Positions 8,583 through 17,116 are shown, counted from the stretch's first letter. The stretch is 64,000 nucleotides of DNA from an uncultured Flavobacteriaceae bacterium (GCA_947500435.1 CANMRV010000001.1:496001-560000); one strand, 5' to 3'. Notes: generated by a model from the sequence alone, not told the origin. Made by a program: numbers and translations.

Positions 8583-8606
8583 GTAACTTTCTATTCGCTA
8601 TTTAAT

Positions 8607-9725
8607 TTATTCTGAAAAATTTTCAGCATTTTGATACCATTTGTCTCCCAGAAGTTTTCCTGTTTTGTCAAGAAATCCCCATCCTTTTTTTGATTTAACA
8701 CGGGCCAAACCATTTTTAAAACCTTTGCTTTTTCCTCCAGAAAAACTTAAGCCAGCAGTAATATCATACTCCATAGGAATAATCAATTTACCTGTCTTGT
8801 CAATAAAACCCCATTTTTTATCCTTTACAGGAGCCATTCCCTCTGAAAAAATTTCCGCATCCCTATAAGATGCTTCAATTACCATTTCGCCACTTTCATT
8901 GACGAAGCCCCACATTTTTCCCTTAGCTACAGGTGCTAATCCATCGACGAATGCTTTCACTTTTTCAAAGGTGGGAGGAATCACCCATTCCCCTTTATTG
9001 TTTACAAAACCCCACAATTTATCCTTTCGCGCATAAGTTAATTTTGCATCTCCATAAAAACCATAAACCTTATCTGCCCCGTCTATAACATTGAAACTGC
9101 CGTTAGATACTATACCGAAAGTTTCCTCCTTTCTTGCATCAACACCTACTGTAGTCAATTCATTACCAATAGCTGTGTATTCAACAGGAATAATTATTTT
9201 CCCAGTCTTGTCTATCATTCCCCAAAGGTCATTTTTCTTTACTTTTGCATATCCATTTCTGAATTTTGCGATTTTATCGTAAGTAGGTTCCAAAACAACT
9301 TTTCCGTCAGTACCAATTAATCCGACTAAATCTTGAGCCCTGTAAAATGCAACTCCATCATTAAAATCGTAATACTTATCTGAGACAGGAGTTTCAATAC
9401 GAGTACCTGATTTGTTAATGTACTGCCATATATCATCCTTCAAAACCACTGCGACGCCAGAATTAAAATCTTTTGCCTTCTCGTATTCTGGTTGAATAAC
9501 CCATTCTCCTGAGGTGTTTATAAACCCCCATTTATCTTCTTTTTCAGCAGCCGCCATTCCATCGGAAAAATTTTCAGCATCGTCGAATTGAACAGGAATT
9601 ACAAGTTCTCCTGATTTGTTTATATAGCCCGCTTTTTTTCCTTCCTTAACTAGCGCAAGTCCCTGTCCGAAAGTTAACACGGATACCAAGAAAAGGCCTA
9701 TAAATAGTGTAAATTTTGTTTTCAT
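8607..9725 (-). CDS. Secreted WG-repeat protein
   Basis: 372 residues from the ATG at 9725, starting MKTKFTLFIGLFLVSVLTFG, a clear signal peptide. A longer frame begins 18 bases upstream inside the end of the ammonia-lyase gene, but it would put charged residues before the signal. The mature part is about ten WG-type repeats of roughly 30-35 residues, with repeated KWGFI/LWGFV, DKTGKLIIP and F.DGLA.V patterns. WG repeats probably form a beta-propeller-like scaffold. The protein should be periplasmic or surface exposed. Why it lies inside the pigment operon, between the lyase and the reductase, is unknown. Confidence 0.85.
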   Translation of the reverse strand: MKTKFTLFIGLFLVSVLTFGQGLALVKEGKKAGYINKSGELVIPVQFDDAENFSDGMAAAEKEDKWGFINTSGEWVIQPEYEKAKDFNSGVAVVLKDDIWQYINKSGTRIETPVSDKYYDFNDGVAFYRAQDLVGLIGTDGKVVLEPTYDKIAKFRNGYAKVKKNDLWGMIDKTGKIIIPVEYTAIGNELTTVGVDARKEETFGIVSNGSFNVIDGADKVYGFYGDAKLTYARKDKLWGFVNNKGEWVIPPTFEKVKAFVDGLAPVAKGKMWGFVNESGEMVIEASYRDAEIFSEGMAPVKDKKWGFIDKTGKLIIPMEYDITAGLSFSGGKSKGFKNGLARVKSKKGWGFLDKTGKLLGDKWYQNAENFSE

Positions 9726-9729
9726 ACTG

Positions 9730-11259
9730 TTATTTATTTTCATGATTAATAATATAGTTCTTTACTTCATTTACAAAGGGATACATTACTAAGTCCTCTT
9801 TGAACGGGGGAACTATTTTACGCACAGCATCATACATCATTTTGGTTTTTGAAGAAACCTTGCCCTGAACTTTAAGATATTCAATGGCCTGAACAACAGT
9901 AATCATTTCGATTGCCATTACTTCAAAAGCATTTTCAATTACTCTCTTCGTTATCAGTGCGGCGTTTGTACCCATACTAACAATGTCTTGATTGTCATTG
10001 TTATTGGGAATACTATGCACATACATTGGGTTTGATAACATTTGATTTTCAGCGGTAGTTGAGGTAGCAGTAAACTGGACTCCTTGCATACCGAAATTCA
10101 AACCTAACTCTCCTAAATTTACAAAAGGTGGAAGAATATCATTCAGCTTTGAATTCATTAAATAATTCAATTGTCTCTCGGCAAGCATGCTCAATTTGGT
10201 GACAACGATTTTTAACTTATCCATTTCTAAAGAAACATAATCACCATGAAAGTTTCCGCCATGATATACATGCTTCTTTTTTAAGTCTATGATTGGATTG
10301 TCATTGGCCGAATTCACCTCTTCAATCATTACACGCTCCACATCATTCAAAGTATCTAAAACGGGTCCTAAAATTTGAGGAACACAGCGAATGGAATAGT
10401 ATTCCTGAACTTTTTCTTCAAAGACTTTGACTCCGTCGTTGTTAGTATAAAGGTGATGCTCACGCTTTCTTGTCAAACTGCTATCACGAAGGTGACTTCG
10501 CATTGAACGAGCAATTTCTCGCTGCCCTTGGTGTTTTTTCGTTAGATTTAGTTCGAAAGACAAATGGTCGTCATAAGCTTCCATTATTTCGTTAATGGCG
10601 GATGAACATGCAATCATCCACTCTAGCAATCTTCGCGTGTAAATTGTGTTTACTACTCCGATGCCTGTCATTACTGAAGTGCCATTAATCAGTGCTAGGC
10701 CTTCACGTATTTGAACAGAAATAGGGGTGATTCCCTCTTTCTCAAAAACTCCTTTTGTAGGTGTTAGTTCCCCTTTATAAAAAACTTCTCCCTCGCCAAT
10801 TAAAACAAGAGCGAGGTGAGCTAGTTGCACCAAATCACCACTTGCCCCAACACCTCCATGTTCGTAAATAAGAGGAATGATGTCTTTGTTAATTAAGGAA
10901 GTCATCACTTCGATCACTGATTTGTTAACTCCAGAATGACCTAAACTAAGTGTGTTTAATCTTGCCAACATGGCCGCTCTTACATACTTAGGGGCTATTG
11001 GATTTCCCGTACCTGAAGCATGACTTCGTATAAGGTTATATTGTAGTTGAATTCCTTCTGAATCCTTGATTTTATACTGTGCCATTGGACCAAAGCCCGT
11101 ATTTACACCATATATGACCTTGTCTTTAGTAAATTCCTTTAGGAAATCGAAACTTTCTTGAACGGTATCGAGAACAGCTTGGTCTACTGAAATCGGTTCA
11201 TTTTTGAAAATAACTTTGTAAAATTCATCTATTCCTAACTTTCCTTTAATCTCTGGCAT
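9730..11259 (-). CDS. Aromatic amino acid ammonia-lyase, probably tyrosine ammonia-lyase
   Basis: 509 residues, HAL/PAL/TAL family. The MIO-forming Ala139-Ser140-Gly141 lies in GGVGASGDLVQ, the catalytic Tyr50 in VIYGVNTGFG. The sequence strongly resembles the flavobacterial tyrosine ammonia-lyase of Flavobacterium johnsoniae as I remember it (long shared blocks such as NLIRSHASGTG and YHGGNFHGDY). It should deaminate L-tyrosine to p-coumarate, the flexirubin starter. The selectivity pair is Ser79-His80, as in histidine ammonia-lyases, not His-Leu as in Rhodobacter TAL, so substrate choice rests on overall similarity and context. No hut genes are nearby. It is the first gene of the minus-strand operon. 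Confidence 0.9.
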   Translation of the reverse strand: MPEIKGKLGIDEFYKVIFKNEPISVDQAVLDTVQESFDFLKEFTKDKVIYGVNTGFGPMAQYKIKDSEGIQLQYNLIRSHASGTGNPIAPKYVRAAMLARLNTLSLGHSGVNKSVIEVMTSLINKDIIPLIYEHGGVGASGDLVQLAHLALVLIGEGEVFYKGELTPTKGVFEKEGITPISVQIREGLALINGTSVMTGIGVVNTIYTRRLLEWMIACSSAINEIMEAYDDHLSFELNLTKKHQGQREIARSMRSHLRDSSLTRKREHHLYTNNDGVKVFEEKVQEYYSIRCVPQILGPVLDTLNDVERVMIEEVNSANDNPIIDLKKKHVYHGGNFHGDYVSLEMDKLKIVVTKLSMLAERQLNYLMNSKLNDILPPFVNLGELGLNFGMQGVQFTATSTTAENQMLSNPMYVHSIPNNNDNQDIVSMGTNAALITKRVIENAFEVMAIEMITVVQAIEYLKVQGKVSSKTKMMYDAVRKIVPPFKEDLVMYPFVNEVKNYIINHENK

Positions 11260-11321
11260 TTATCGTTGGTTATGTTGGGGAATTCCCACTAAAACTGAAT
11301 AAAAATAGTTAATTTGGTATG

Positions 11322-11329
11322 CAAATTTA
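11322..11329 (-). promoter_or_regulatory. Candidate -7 box (TAAATTTG) for the flexirubin operon
   Basis: Read on the minus strand the bases are TAAATTTG, an exact match to the Bacteroidota -7 consensus TAnnTTTG. It lies 63 bases upstream of the ammonia-lyase start codon, in the 220-base gap shared with the divergent oxidoreductase gene. No convincing TTG at the -33 spacing was found upstream, so the promoter may be weak or need an activator. Confidence 0.4.
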
Positions 11330-11479
11330 GAATAATTCACGAAGAAGAGGTCTTTATATTCACTTTCCTAGATTAGAAAGTTCAATTTTTTAGAATTTTT
11401 AGTAAATGTTAGACTATTTTAACTCGAATGGTCTTTGTGAATTAGTGTTAGAATTGTGAAAAAGAAAACATTCGCCGCT

Positions 11480-12721
11480 ATGAAAAACGAAAATGTCGAT
11501 GTATTGATTATTGGTGCAGGCCCATCAGGAAGTGTTGCCGCAGGCTACCTTCACAAAAAAGGTCTCAATATTAAAGTGGTCGAAAAGAATAAGTTTCCTC
11601 GTTTTGTTATTGGGGAGAGTTTGCTGCCTCGTTGTATGCATCATTTTGAGGAAGTAGGCCTTTTAGATGCCTTAAACGCAAAACAATTTGAAATCAAAGG
11701 AGGGGCCCGATTTATGCGAGACGGACAAATCTGTAATTTTGATTTTAGCAAGAAACACACAGAAGGATGGGATTGGACATGGCAAGTGCCTCGTGCCGAT
11801 TTTGATAAGACCCTTACCGATAGTCTTCAAGCAAAAGGCGTAGATGTCGATTTTGAAAAAGAAGTGGTTGCGGTTGATTTCGAGGGAAGTATTTCGACCA
11901 CAACGATTAAAGATATGGATGGAAATTTGTCCGCCGTAACTGCAAAATATATTATTGATTCTAGTGGTTTTGGAAGAGTGCTTCCTAGATTATTGGATTT
12001 GGATGCGCCTTCGGAAATCCCAAAGCATTCTTCAATTTTTACCCATGTTAAGGAAACGAATCGCCCGGAAGGACGAGAGGGAACCATCATTACTTTTGAT
12101 ATTGTGAGTCTAGAAACTTGGTTGTGGGTAATTCCTTTTTCTAATGGTTACACCAGTATTGGTTACGTTGGTCCCACCGAATATTTAGAATCTTTTGAAG
12201 GGGATAATACACAGAAACTTCAGGAAATGATGAAACTTTCAGATTATTATTTTGACCGTTTCGACGGACTCGAATATGAGTTTGAACCTAAAATGATAAA
12301 GAACATTGCTAAATCTGTAAAGCAGATGTACGGAGAAGGGTATGTTTTGACAGGTAATAGTGCAGAATTTCTGGATCCTGTTTTTTCTTCGGGGGTTACA
12401 TTTGCCACAGAATCAGCAATTACAGCTGCAAAATTGATTGCCCGGGAATTTGAAAATGAATCTGTGAATTGGGAGGCTGAGTATTCCGATTATATAAAAG
12501 GTGGAGTTGAGGTTTTCTCTACTTATGTGAAAGAATGGTATACAGGAAATCTACAAACCATTTTCTTTCATGAAAAGGAAAATCCTGAAATTAAAAGACA
12601 AATTTGTGCTGTATTGGCCGGGTATGTTTGGGATGAAACGAATCCTTTTGTGAAGAACCATCATCGGTTGGTTAAGACGGTAGCCCATATTGCGAGTATG
12701 GAGCAGGGGGCGACTGGCTGA
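11480..12721 (+). CDS. FAD-dependent oxidoreductase, flavin halogenase-like
   Basis: 413 residues from the ATG at 11480; a GTG eight codons upstream is possible but adds only a charged extension. The Rossmann motif GAGPSG is at residues 12-17. FPRFVIGESLLP is the block shared by flavin-dependent halogenases and geranylgeranyl-reductase-like enzymes. Two halogenase hallmarks are visible: Lys73 in EIKGGARF, at the place of the catalytic lysine, and WLWVIP at 214-219, matching WxWxIP. Some flexirubins are chlorinated, so ring chlorination is plausible; hydroxylation of the aryl end is the alternative. It is divergent from the biosynthetic operon and convergent with the next gene. Confidence 0.82.
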   Translation: MKNENVDVLIIGAGPSGSVAAGYLHKKGLNIKVVEKNKFPRFVIGESLLPRCMHHFEEVGLLDALNAKQFEIKGGARFMRDGQICNFDFSKKHTEGWDWTWQVPRADFDKTLTDSLQAKGVDVDFEKEVVAVDFEGSISTTTIKDMDGNLSAVTAKYIIDSSGFGRVLPRLLDLDAPSEIPKHSSIFTHVKETNRPEGREGTIITFDIVSLETWLWVIPFSNGYTSIGYVGPTEYLESFEGDNTQKLQEMMKLSDYYFDRFDGLEYEFEPKMIKNIAKSVKQMYGEGYVLTGNSAEFLDPVFSSGVTFATESAITAAKLIAREFENESVNWEAEYSDYIKGGVEVFSTYVKEWYTGNLQTIFFHEKENPEIKRQICAVLAGYVWDETNPFVKNHHRLVKTVAHIASMEQGATG

Positions 12722-12723
12722 TA

Positions 12724-13332
12724 TTAGGTTTTACGGCTTAGATGCTTAGATAGACCTCGGCCTAGTTCGGCATATGCCGACATTATTCTATCAAAAATAT
12801 TTGAATTTGCACCTTCGCTGTGAACGTCAACAGCTTCTGTAGCATATAGTACCTCTTCTGGATGGCCACTTTTGTAGATTCGGATATAAACTCTTAACCA
12901 AGCGTATTTCTTAAAGAAGAAGTTGCTATTGCCGGGGGTAATCGAAGTTGTACGCACGACCATTGTATAGTCTGCATCGGATATATTCGATGCTACGGTT
13001 ACCTGCTTTTCCTTCAGATTAAAAAAGTTGAATTCTTGAATGAACTTAGGGCCATAGAAGTCGTTTCTATAACTATACCATTGTTTCTTGAATTTTTCTC
13101 CTGCACCACTTTCTTTTTTCTCAGCCTTCCTCGCATAAGTTTTCAAAAATGAATTTTCGGACGTGTAACCAGGAATTTTCAGTTCATCGGCAAATTCAAA
13201 AATTACATTATAGCGCTCAACGTTTGAAAGCGCCTCTACTCCACCGGTTGCAGTTTTGAAATTTTGCCCATAGATGAAGGCCGAGGAGGCCATAAAAATT
13301 AAAATATAAAGGATTTTGTTTTTATTCAACAT
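12724..13332 (-). CDS. Secreted protein of unknown function (paralogue 2)
   Basis: 202 residues from the ATG at 13332, opening MLNKNKILYILIFMASSAF, a signal peptide. The open frame runs further upstream, but that part has no signal-like start and would overlap the neighbouring gene, so the shorter form is chosen. No known domain is recognised. It resembles the next gene upstream: matched blocks include a WxxxR...PKF segment, DADYTMVVRT against DAKYTLIVET, and a C-terminal YAELGRGLSKHL against YAKTAKTLSKLI. Probably a periplasmic protein that arose by tandem duplication next to the flexirubin genes. Confidence 0.75.
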   Translation of the reverse strand: MLNKNKILYILIFMASSAFIYGQNFKTATGGVEALSNVERYNVIFEFADELKIPGYTSENSFLKTYARKAEKKESGAGEKFKKQWYSYRNDFYGPKFIQEFNFFNLKEKQVTVASNISDADYTMVVRTTSITPGNSNFFFKKYAWLRVYIRIYKSGHPEEVLYATEAVDVHSEGANSNIFDRIMSAYAELGRGLSKHLSRKT

Positions 13333-13396
13333 ATATAGGAAAATAGAATGCAGAGGATAAATATATTGCCTGCATTCTATAAAACCAAGTGGATTG

Positions 13397-14002
13397 CTAA
13401 AAAGCTTTTTTGAGAATGAGTTTTGACAACGTTTTTGCGGTTTTAGCATAACCTTCACCGACTCGACTCTCATTGCTATAATTGTTTCCCCATTGATCAC
13501 CGGGAGCATTTTTACTGCTAACTTCCAACAGTATATTTTCTTTATTGGCAGTTTCGACAAATTTTAGATTGGTTGTAACCTTGGCAGGTTGCTTCATAAT
13601 GCCAGCATCCCATCCTGGATATAACCAAACGGTCTCAACAATTAGGGTATACTTAGCATCCGGTAAGTCTTCTGCAAAATAGATACCCTCATTTTTTTCA
13701 AGATATTTGTTCATTAACTCAAGAAATTTAGGATTCCAGATGAGTTCTCGGCTTGAGTTCCATGCCTTTTCCCATGTTTTTCCTTTTCCTCTCGTTTTTG
13801 CTTCGAGATCACCAGAACGTTTGGTCACATATTCATCATTGGTAAAATTTTCTTTCATCAATTTCAAATCGCTGTAGTCAAATTCGACATTAACTTCCTT
13901 TTGCCCCACGATGAAATCAAAAGCTCCTTGCTCCACTTTCATTTTTTGAGCATAGACCGAAACGCAAATTACTGCTAGTGCTAGTGTAAAATACTTTTTC
14001 AT
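13397..14002 (-). CDS. Secreted protein of unknown function (paralogue 1)
   Basis: 201 residues from the ATG at 14002 (MKKYFTLALAVICVSVYAQ, a signal peptide ending AQ). Five extra in-frame codons upstream are unlikely to be used. No named domain is recognised; the mature protein mixes charged helices and strands with a WNSSRELIWNPKF block. It is a diverged paralogue of the next gene downstream, 64 bases away, on the same strand. Related pairs of secreted proteins near pigment genes suggest envelope function, but none can be assigned from sequence. Confidence 0.75.
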   Translation of the reverse strand: MKKYFTLALAVICVSVYAQKMKVEQGAFDFIVGQKEVNVEFDYSDLKLMKENFTNDEYVTKRSGDLEAKTRGKGKTWEKAWNSSRELIWNPKFLELMNKYLEKNEGIYFAEDLPDAKYTLIVETVWLYPGWDAGIMKQPAKVTTNLKFVETANKENILLEVSSKNAPGDQWGNNYSNESRVGEGYAKTAKTLSKLILKKAF

Positions 14003-14076
14003 TTTTAAATATATCAAGGTTAAACTTTGTGTTTAATGCTATCTAATGATTTAGGTTAACAACTTTCTTTGATAAA

Positions 14077-15363
14077 CTAGTCATCAACAGCTGCAAAAAC
14101 CATTTGACGAAATTTCCATCCGGTTTGATCTCCAGTATTTCCTTGGGTTTGTTTCATCAAGATGCCAACTATCTGTTCTTTTGAATCAGCAAAATATTGC
14201 GTATTGAAATATCCGCCCCAGTCAAAAGTGCCTGTACTTCCTTCTCCACCAGCATCCTGGCCTTCAGGTGTAACTACGCCAAAAGCAAGTCCATAGTGTT
14301 TTTTACCTTCTCCGAATTTATTCTCAGTTTGATTTCCCATAATACTTTGTACAGTGGTTCTGCTCAGAATGCGAACTCCATTTAATTCCCCCATATTCAA
14401 ATACATCTGAAGAAAAGTTGCATAATCTTTTGCTGAACTTGACAGACCGGCCCCTCCCGAGAAAAATCTTTTAGCCCCTTTTACGGGGTAATCTGTATCA
14501 TAGAAAGTTACGGGGTATTTTGTCCATTTATCTTCTTTCCTTTCTTGAACTTGCACCAGCCTTTTGTGTTTCTCCTCAGGAAGATAAAACCAAGTGTCGT
14601 TCATTTGTAATGGATCGAAAATTCGTGTTCTTAAAAATTCGTCGAAAGGCAATCCTGAAACAACTTCAATAAAATATCCCAGAACATCAAGGCCTTCGCT
14701 ATAGGTAAATTTTTCTCCTGGATTATGATGCAAGGGAAGCTTTGCCAGTTTTTTTACACTTTCTTCAATGCTTATATTCTCGGTTGTAAACAAATCTGTA
14801 ATTCCAGCTTTATTATAGATTTCTTTAAAACGCTTATCTCCATCAATTACCCCATAACCGAGTCCGGAAGTATGGGTGAGCAAATGTCGTATAGTTATTT
14901 GATTTTCGGCTGCTTTGGTCGTGTAAGAGCCGTCCGATTCGTCGTAAGAATCTAGTACTTGTGCATTTTCAAATTCTGGGATATATTTTGAAATAGGATC
15001 GTCTAAACGAAATTTGCCTTCTTCCCAAAGCATCATAACAGCGGTTGACGTGATGGCTTTTGTTTGAGAGGCGATTCTGAAGATGGCGCCTTTATCCATT
15101 GCGTTTCCGGCTTCGTCTGCCATTCCGTAGGCATTATGAAAAACTACTTTGCCATTTCGTGCTATAAGTGCAACCGCACCGGGAATTTGCTTAGCGTCAA
15201 TCGCATCTTTAAGCATTGCATCAATTCGATTTAGTCGCTCTGGTGATATACCTTCTTCCAAAGCAGAGCCTTCTGAAAGAGGAGCAGAAGTTTTAGATGA
15301 CTCGGTTTGCGCAGATAGCGTACTAATTAATAATAGTAAAATAAATGTAAATGACTTTTTCAT
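14077..15363 (-). CDS. Serine hydrolase, class C beta-lactamase/esterase family
   Basis: 428 residues with an N-terminal signal peptide (MKKSFTFILLLLISTLSAQ). The catalytic SxxK is SQTK in RIASQTKAIT at about residue 98, and the second motif is the Tyr of TYSEGLDVLGY. Near the C-terminus FDWGGYFNTQYF occupies the third-motif region. Members include EstB-like esterases, D-aminopeptidases and penicillin-binding-like proteins; true beta-lactamase activity is not implied. It is divergent from the GntR regulator and ahead of the SusC/D locus, so it could be an esterase acting on acylated glycans, but this is uncertain. Confidence 0.87.
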   Translation of the reverse strand: MKKSFTFILLLLISTLSAQTESSKTSAPLSEGSALEEGISPERLNRIDAMLKDAIDAKQIPGAVALIARNGKVVFHNAYGMADEAGNAMDKGAIFRIASQTKAITSTAVMMLWEEGKFRLDDPISKYIPEFENAQVLDSYDESDGSYTTKAAENQITIRHLLTHTSGLGYGVIDGDKRFKEIYNKAGITDLFTTENISIEESVKKLAKLPLHHNPGEKFTYSEGLDVLGYFIEVVSGLPFDEFLRTRIFDPLQMNDTWFYLPEEKHKRLVQVQERKEDKWTKYPVTFYDTDYPVKGAKRFFSGGAGLSSSAKDYATFLQMYLNMGELNGVRILSRTTVQSIMGNQTENKFGEGKKHYGLAFGVVTPEGQDAGGEGSTGTFDWGGYFNTQYFADSKEQIVGILMKQTQGNTGDQTGWKFRQMVFAAVDD

Positions 15364-15515
15364 AAAGTATTGATTTCTTGACGTTTTTTAAAAGTAAGAA
15401 AACTTTACACTTTAGCCTCTAACATTTTGGTAATGCAAAGCACTTTTTTGTTTATTTCGTACTTTCACTGCTTAAGGACAAAAACAAAGTGGATTCAGCT
15501 CATTAATCTTTTCAG

Positions 15516-16529
15516 ATGCCTTTAATAGATAAAATTAAAAGTCTTAGTAGTATTAATACCCTTTCGAAACACGAGCAGCTGGTTCATGGTATCATCGAAG
15601 CAATTGATTCTGGGATACTAGAGGTCGGTGATCAGTTGCCGTCTATTAATCAAATGGTAAGCGAATTAGGTTTTGCTAGAAAAACAATCGTAAAGGCCTA
15701 TGAGGCGTTAAAGGGTCGCGGCCTTGTTGAATCAAAGAAGCTTAAAGGATACTTCATAATAAGTCAAGAAACTAAGGTTACGCTGAAAGTAGCATTACTT
15801 CTATTCGGCTTTCAGTATTTTCAAGAAGAGTTTTACAATACATTTCGTAAAGAGCTCGGAAAACGTTTTCAAATTGATGTTTTCTTTCATCACAATAACC
15901 TTACGATTTTTGAGACCGTATTTAATAACATTAGAGGAAAGTACGGCATGTATGTTGTGGCACCCATACCAGATTCCACTATTCGCCCTTTATTGGAAAG
16001 TATAGAACCTCAAAAACTATTGATTATCGATCGATTTTTGGAAATGCCCGATGAGTACTCATATCTTTCCCAAGAGTTTGAGGAGGCTACATATAATAAA
16101 CTAGTGGAGCTACTACCAAGAATTCGAAATTATAAGAAGTTTGTTTTGTTCTTTTCAGATAACAAGGACTACCCTACGGGGATTTTAAATGCTTTTCAGC
16201 GCTTTGTCTCCGATTACGCAATTGACGCAAAAATTGAGAAGGATTATAAGCAGGGTTCGGTAAAAAAAGGAAATTTATATTTCTTTATTAGTGACACTTA
16301 TTTATGGGAAGTAATAAGAGACTGTCGTAATAATGAACATGTCGTAGGCAAAGATGTGGGTGTTCTTTCACACAATGATCATGTGGTAAAAGAAATAGTT
16401 TTTGGTGGAATAACTACAATCTCTTCTGATTTTAAGGAAATGGCGCGCAGATCTGCTATACACATTAAGAATCAGGATACAACCAGAGAAATTATTCCGC
16501 TCAATTTGATGAAGCGCAACTCCCTATAA
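15516..16529 (+). CDS. GntR-family transcriptional regulator with periplasmic-binding-like effector domain
   Basis: 337 residues. Residues about 18-85 form a GntR winged helix (HEQLVHGIIEAIDSGILEVG, LPSINQMVSELG, RKTIVKAYEALKGRGL). The remaining 250 residues look like a LacI/PBP1-type sugar-binding domain (VALLLFG, MYVVAPIP, KKFVLFFSDN, VGVLSHNDHV, GGITTISSD). This architecture usually senses a sugar and controls a nearby utilisation operon. It is followed on the same strand, after 652 bases, by susC, and an 18-base repeat placed at promoters upstream of susC and of the GH36 gene is a good candidate for its binding site. Confidence 0.9.
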   Translation: MPLIDKIKSLSSINTLSKHEQLVHGIIEAIDSGILEVGDQLPSINQMVSELGFARKTIVKAYEALKGRGLVESKKLKGYFIISQETKVTLKVALLLFGFQYFQEEFYNTFRKELGKRFQIDVFFHHNNLTIFETVFNNIRGKYGMYVVAPIPDSTIRPLLESIEPQKLLIIDRFLEMPDEYSYLSQEFEEATYNKLVELLPRIRNYKKFVLFFSDNKDYPTGILNAFQRFVSDYAIDAKIEKDYKQGSVKKGNLYFFISDTYLWEVIRDCRNNEHVVGKDVGVLSHNDHVVKEIVFGGITTISSDFKEMARRSAIHIKNQDTTREIIPLNLMKRNSL

Positions 16530-16682
16530 GTCTCTATATTCTTAAAGTTTTCGATGGTTTAGACCCAGACTTCTTGATGAGCCCAAGTAATTTCAATAAT
16601 ACACTTTTTGCGAGATATTCCTCGAATAATTGAGAATAGTTTAATATTTTAATCTTTAATTATGAAATGCGATTTTTTTTAC

Positions 16683-16690
16683 TATTTTTG
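16683..16690 (+). promoter_or_regulatory. Candidate -7 box (TATTTTTG) upstream of susC
   Basis: TATTTTTG matches TAnnTTTG exactly and ends 4 bases before the 18-base element shared with the GH36 promoter region. The second copy of that element is preceded by TAAATTTG at almost the same distance. No clear TTG -33 box was found at the expected spacing, which fits a regulated promoter. Confidence 0.5.
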
Positions 16691-16694
16691 AATA

Positions 16695-16712
16695 GTAGCA
16701 TAGAATATCATA
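16695..16712 (+). promoter_or_regulatory. Putative operator, copy 1 of an 18-base repeat
   Basis: GTAGCATAGAATATCATA is identical to 27075-27092. It contains two related heptamers, TAGCATA and TATCATA, 10 bases apart, about one helical turn. It lies just after a -7 box, where a bound repressor would cover the transcription start. The GntR-type regulator encoded at 15516-16529 is the likely binder. The identity and matching placement are seen in sequence; the regulator link is inferred. Confidence 0.55.
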
Positions 16713-16756
16713 GTATTTAATTTATTGTTAAGTTAGTTTGGCAATTTTGAGTATTG

Positions 16757-16791
16757 AAAAGCCGAGTAATAAATTTTATTTCTTGGCTTTT
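16757..16791 (+). terminator. Terminator-like hairpin in the susC leader
   Basis: AAAAGCCGAG (16757-16766) pairs with CTTGGCTTTT (16782-16791) over ten positions with one G-T pair, and the following bases are U-rich (ACTTTAA). It lies about 60 bases past the predicted start of transcription and 390 bases before susC. It could terminate readthrough from the GntR gene, or act as an attenuator for susC. Confidence 0.45.
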
Positions 16792-16832
16792 ACTTTAATG
16801 GTTGTGTAAATCATCTATTAAAAAATCTAAAA

Positions 16833-16844
16833 GTTAACGTTAAC
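16833..16844. promoter_or_regulatory. Perfect 12-base palindrome GTTAACGTTAAC
   Basis: A fully symmetric site with a central CG, the form favoured by LacI-family repressors. It lies in the susC leader, 337 bases before the start codon. No LacI regulator is encoded in this window, so a regulator elsewhere, or chance in AT-rich DNA, are both possible. Confidence 0.3.
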
Positions 16845-17116
16845 AAAGAGCTTTTTCATTAGCATATCAACTGGTATTTGAAGCACTCATTAACATTTAT
16901 TTAGCTTTTTGTTAAAATAATTGCGAATAAGTAAAAAATGAAGCTGTTGTTTGATAGGATTCCTATTAATTCATTATGTTTACTTACTAAGTCACAAAGA
17001 ATATTGAACTATTGGTGTTGTTATTTTGGAAATTAAATGATAACGGGTGTGATTTTTTTAAACTAACTAACAGTTTTAACTAAAAATAAATTTTCATAGC
17101 AACCTTTAAGTATTAA

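Noticed and set aside
9726..9743. Longer start for the WG-repeat protein overlapping the ammonia-lyase gene
   Set aside because: It would add six residues ahead of a good signal peptide; the ATG at 9725 is better.
9730..11259. Calling the ammonia-lyase HutH (histidine degradation)
   Set aside because: The Ser-His pair fits HAL, but the overall sequence is closest to the known flavobacterial tyrosine ammonia-lyase and there are no hut genes; the gene is inside a flexirubin operon.
13333..13560. N-terminal extension of the secreted protein at 12724-13332 to an upstream start
   Set aside because: The extension has no signal-like start and would overlap the neighbouring gene; the ATG at 13332 gives a clean signal peptide.
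14077..15363. Beta-lactamase resistance gene
   Set aside because: It belongs to the broad class C serine hydrolase family; motifs do not single out beta-lactamases and most such flavobacterial proteins are esterases or peptidases.
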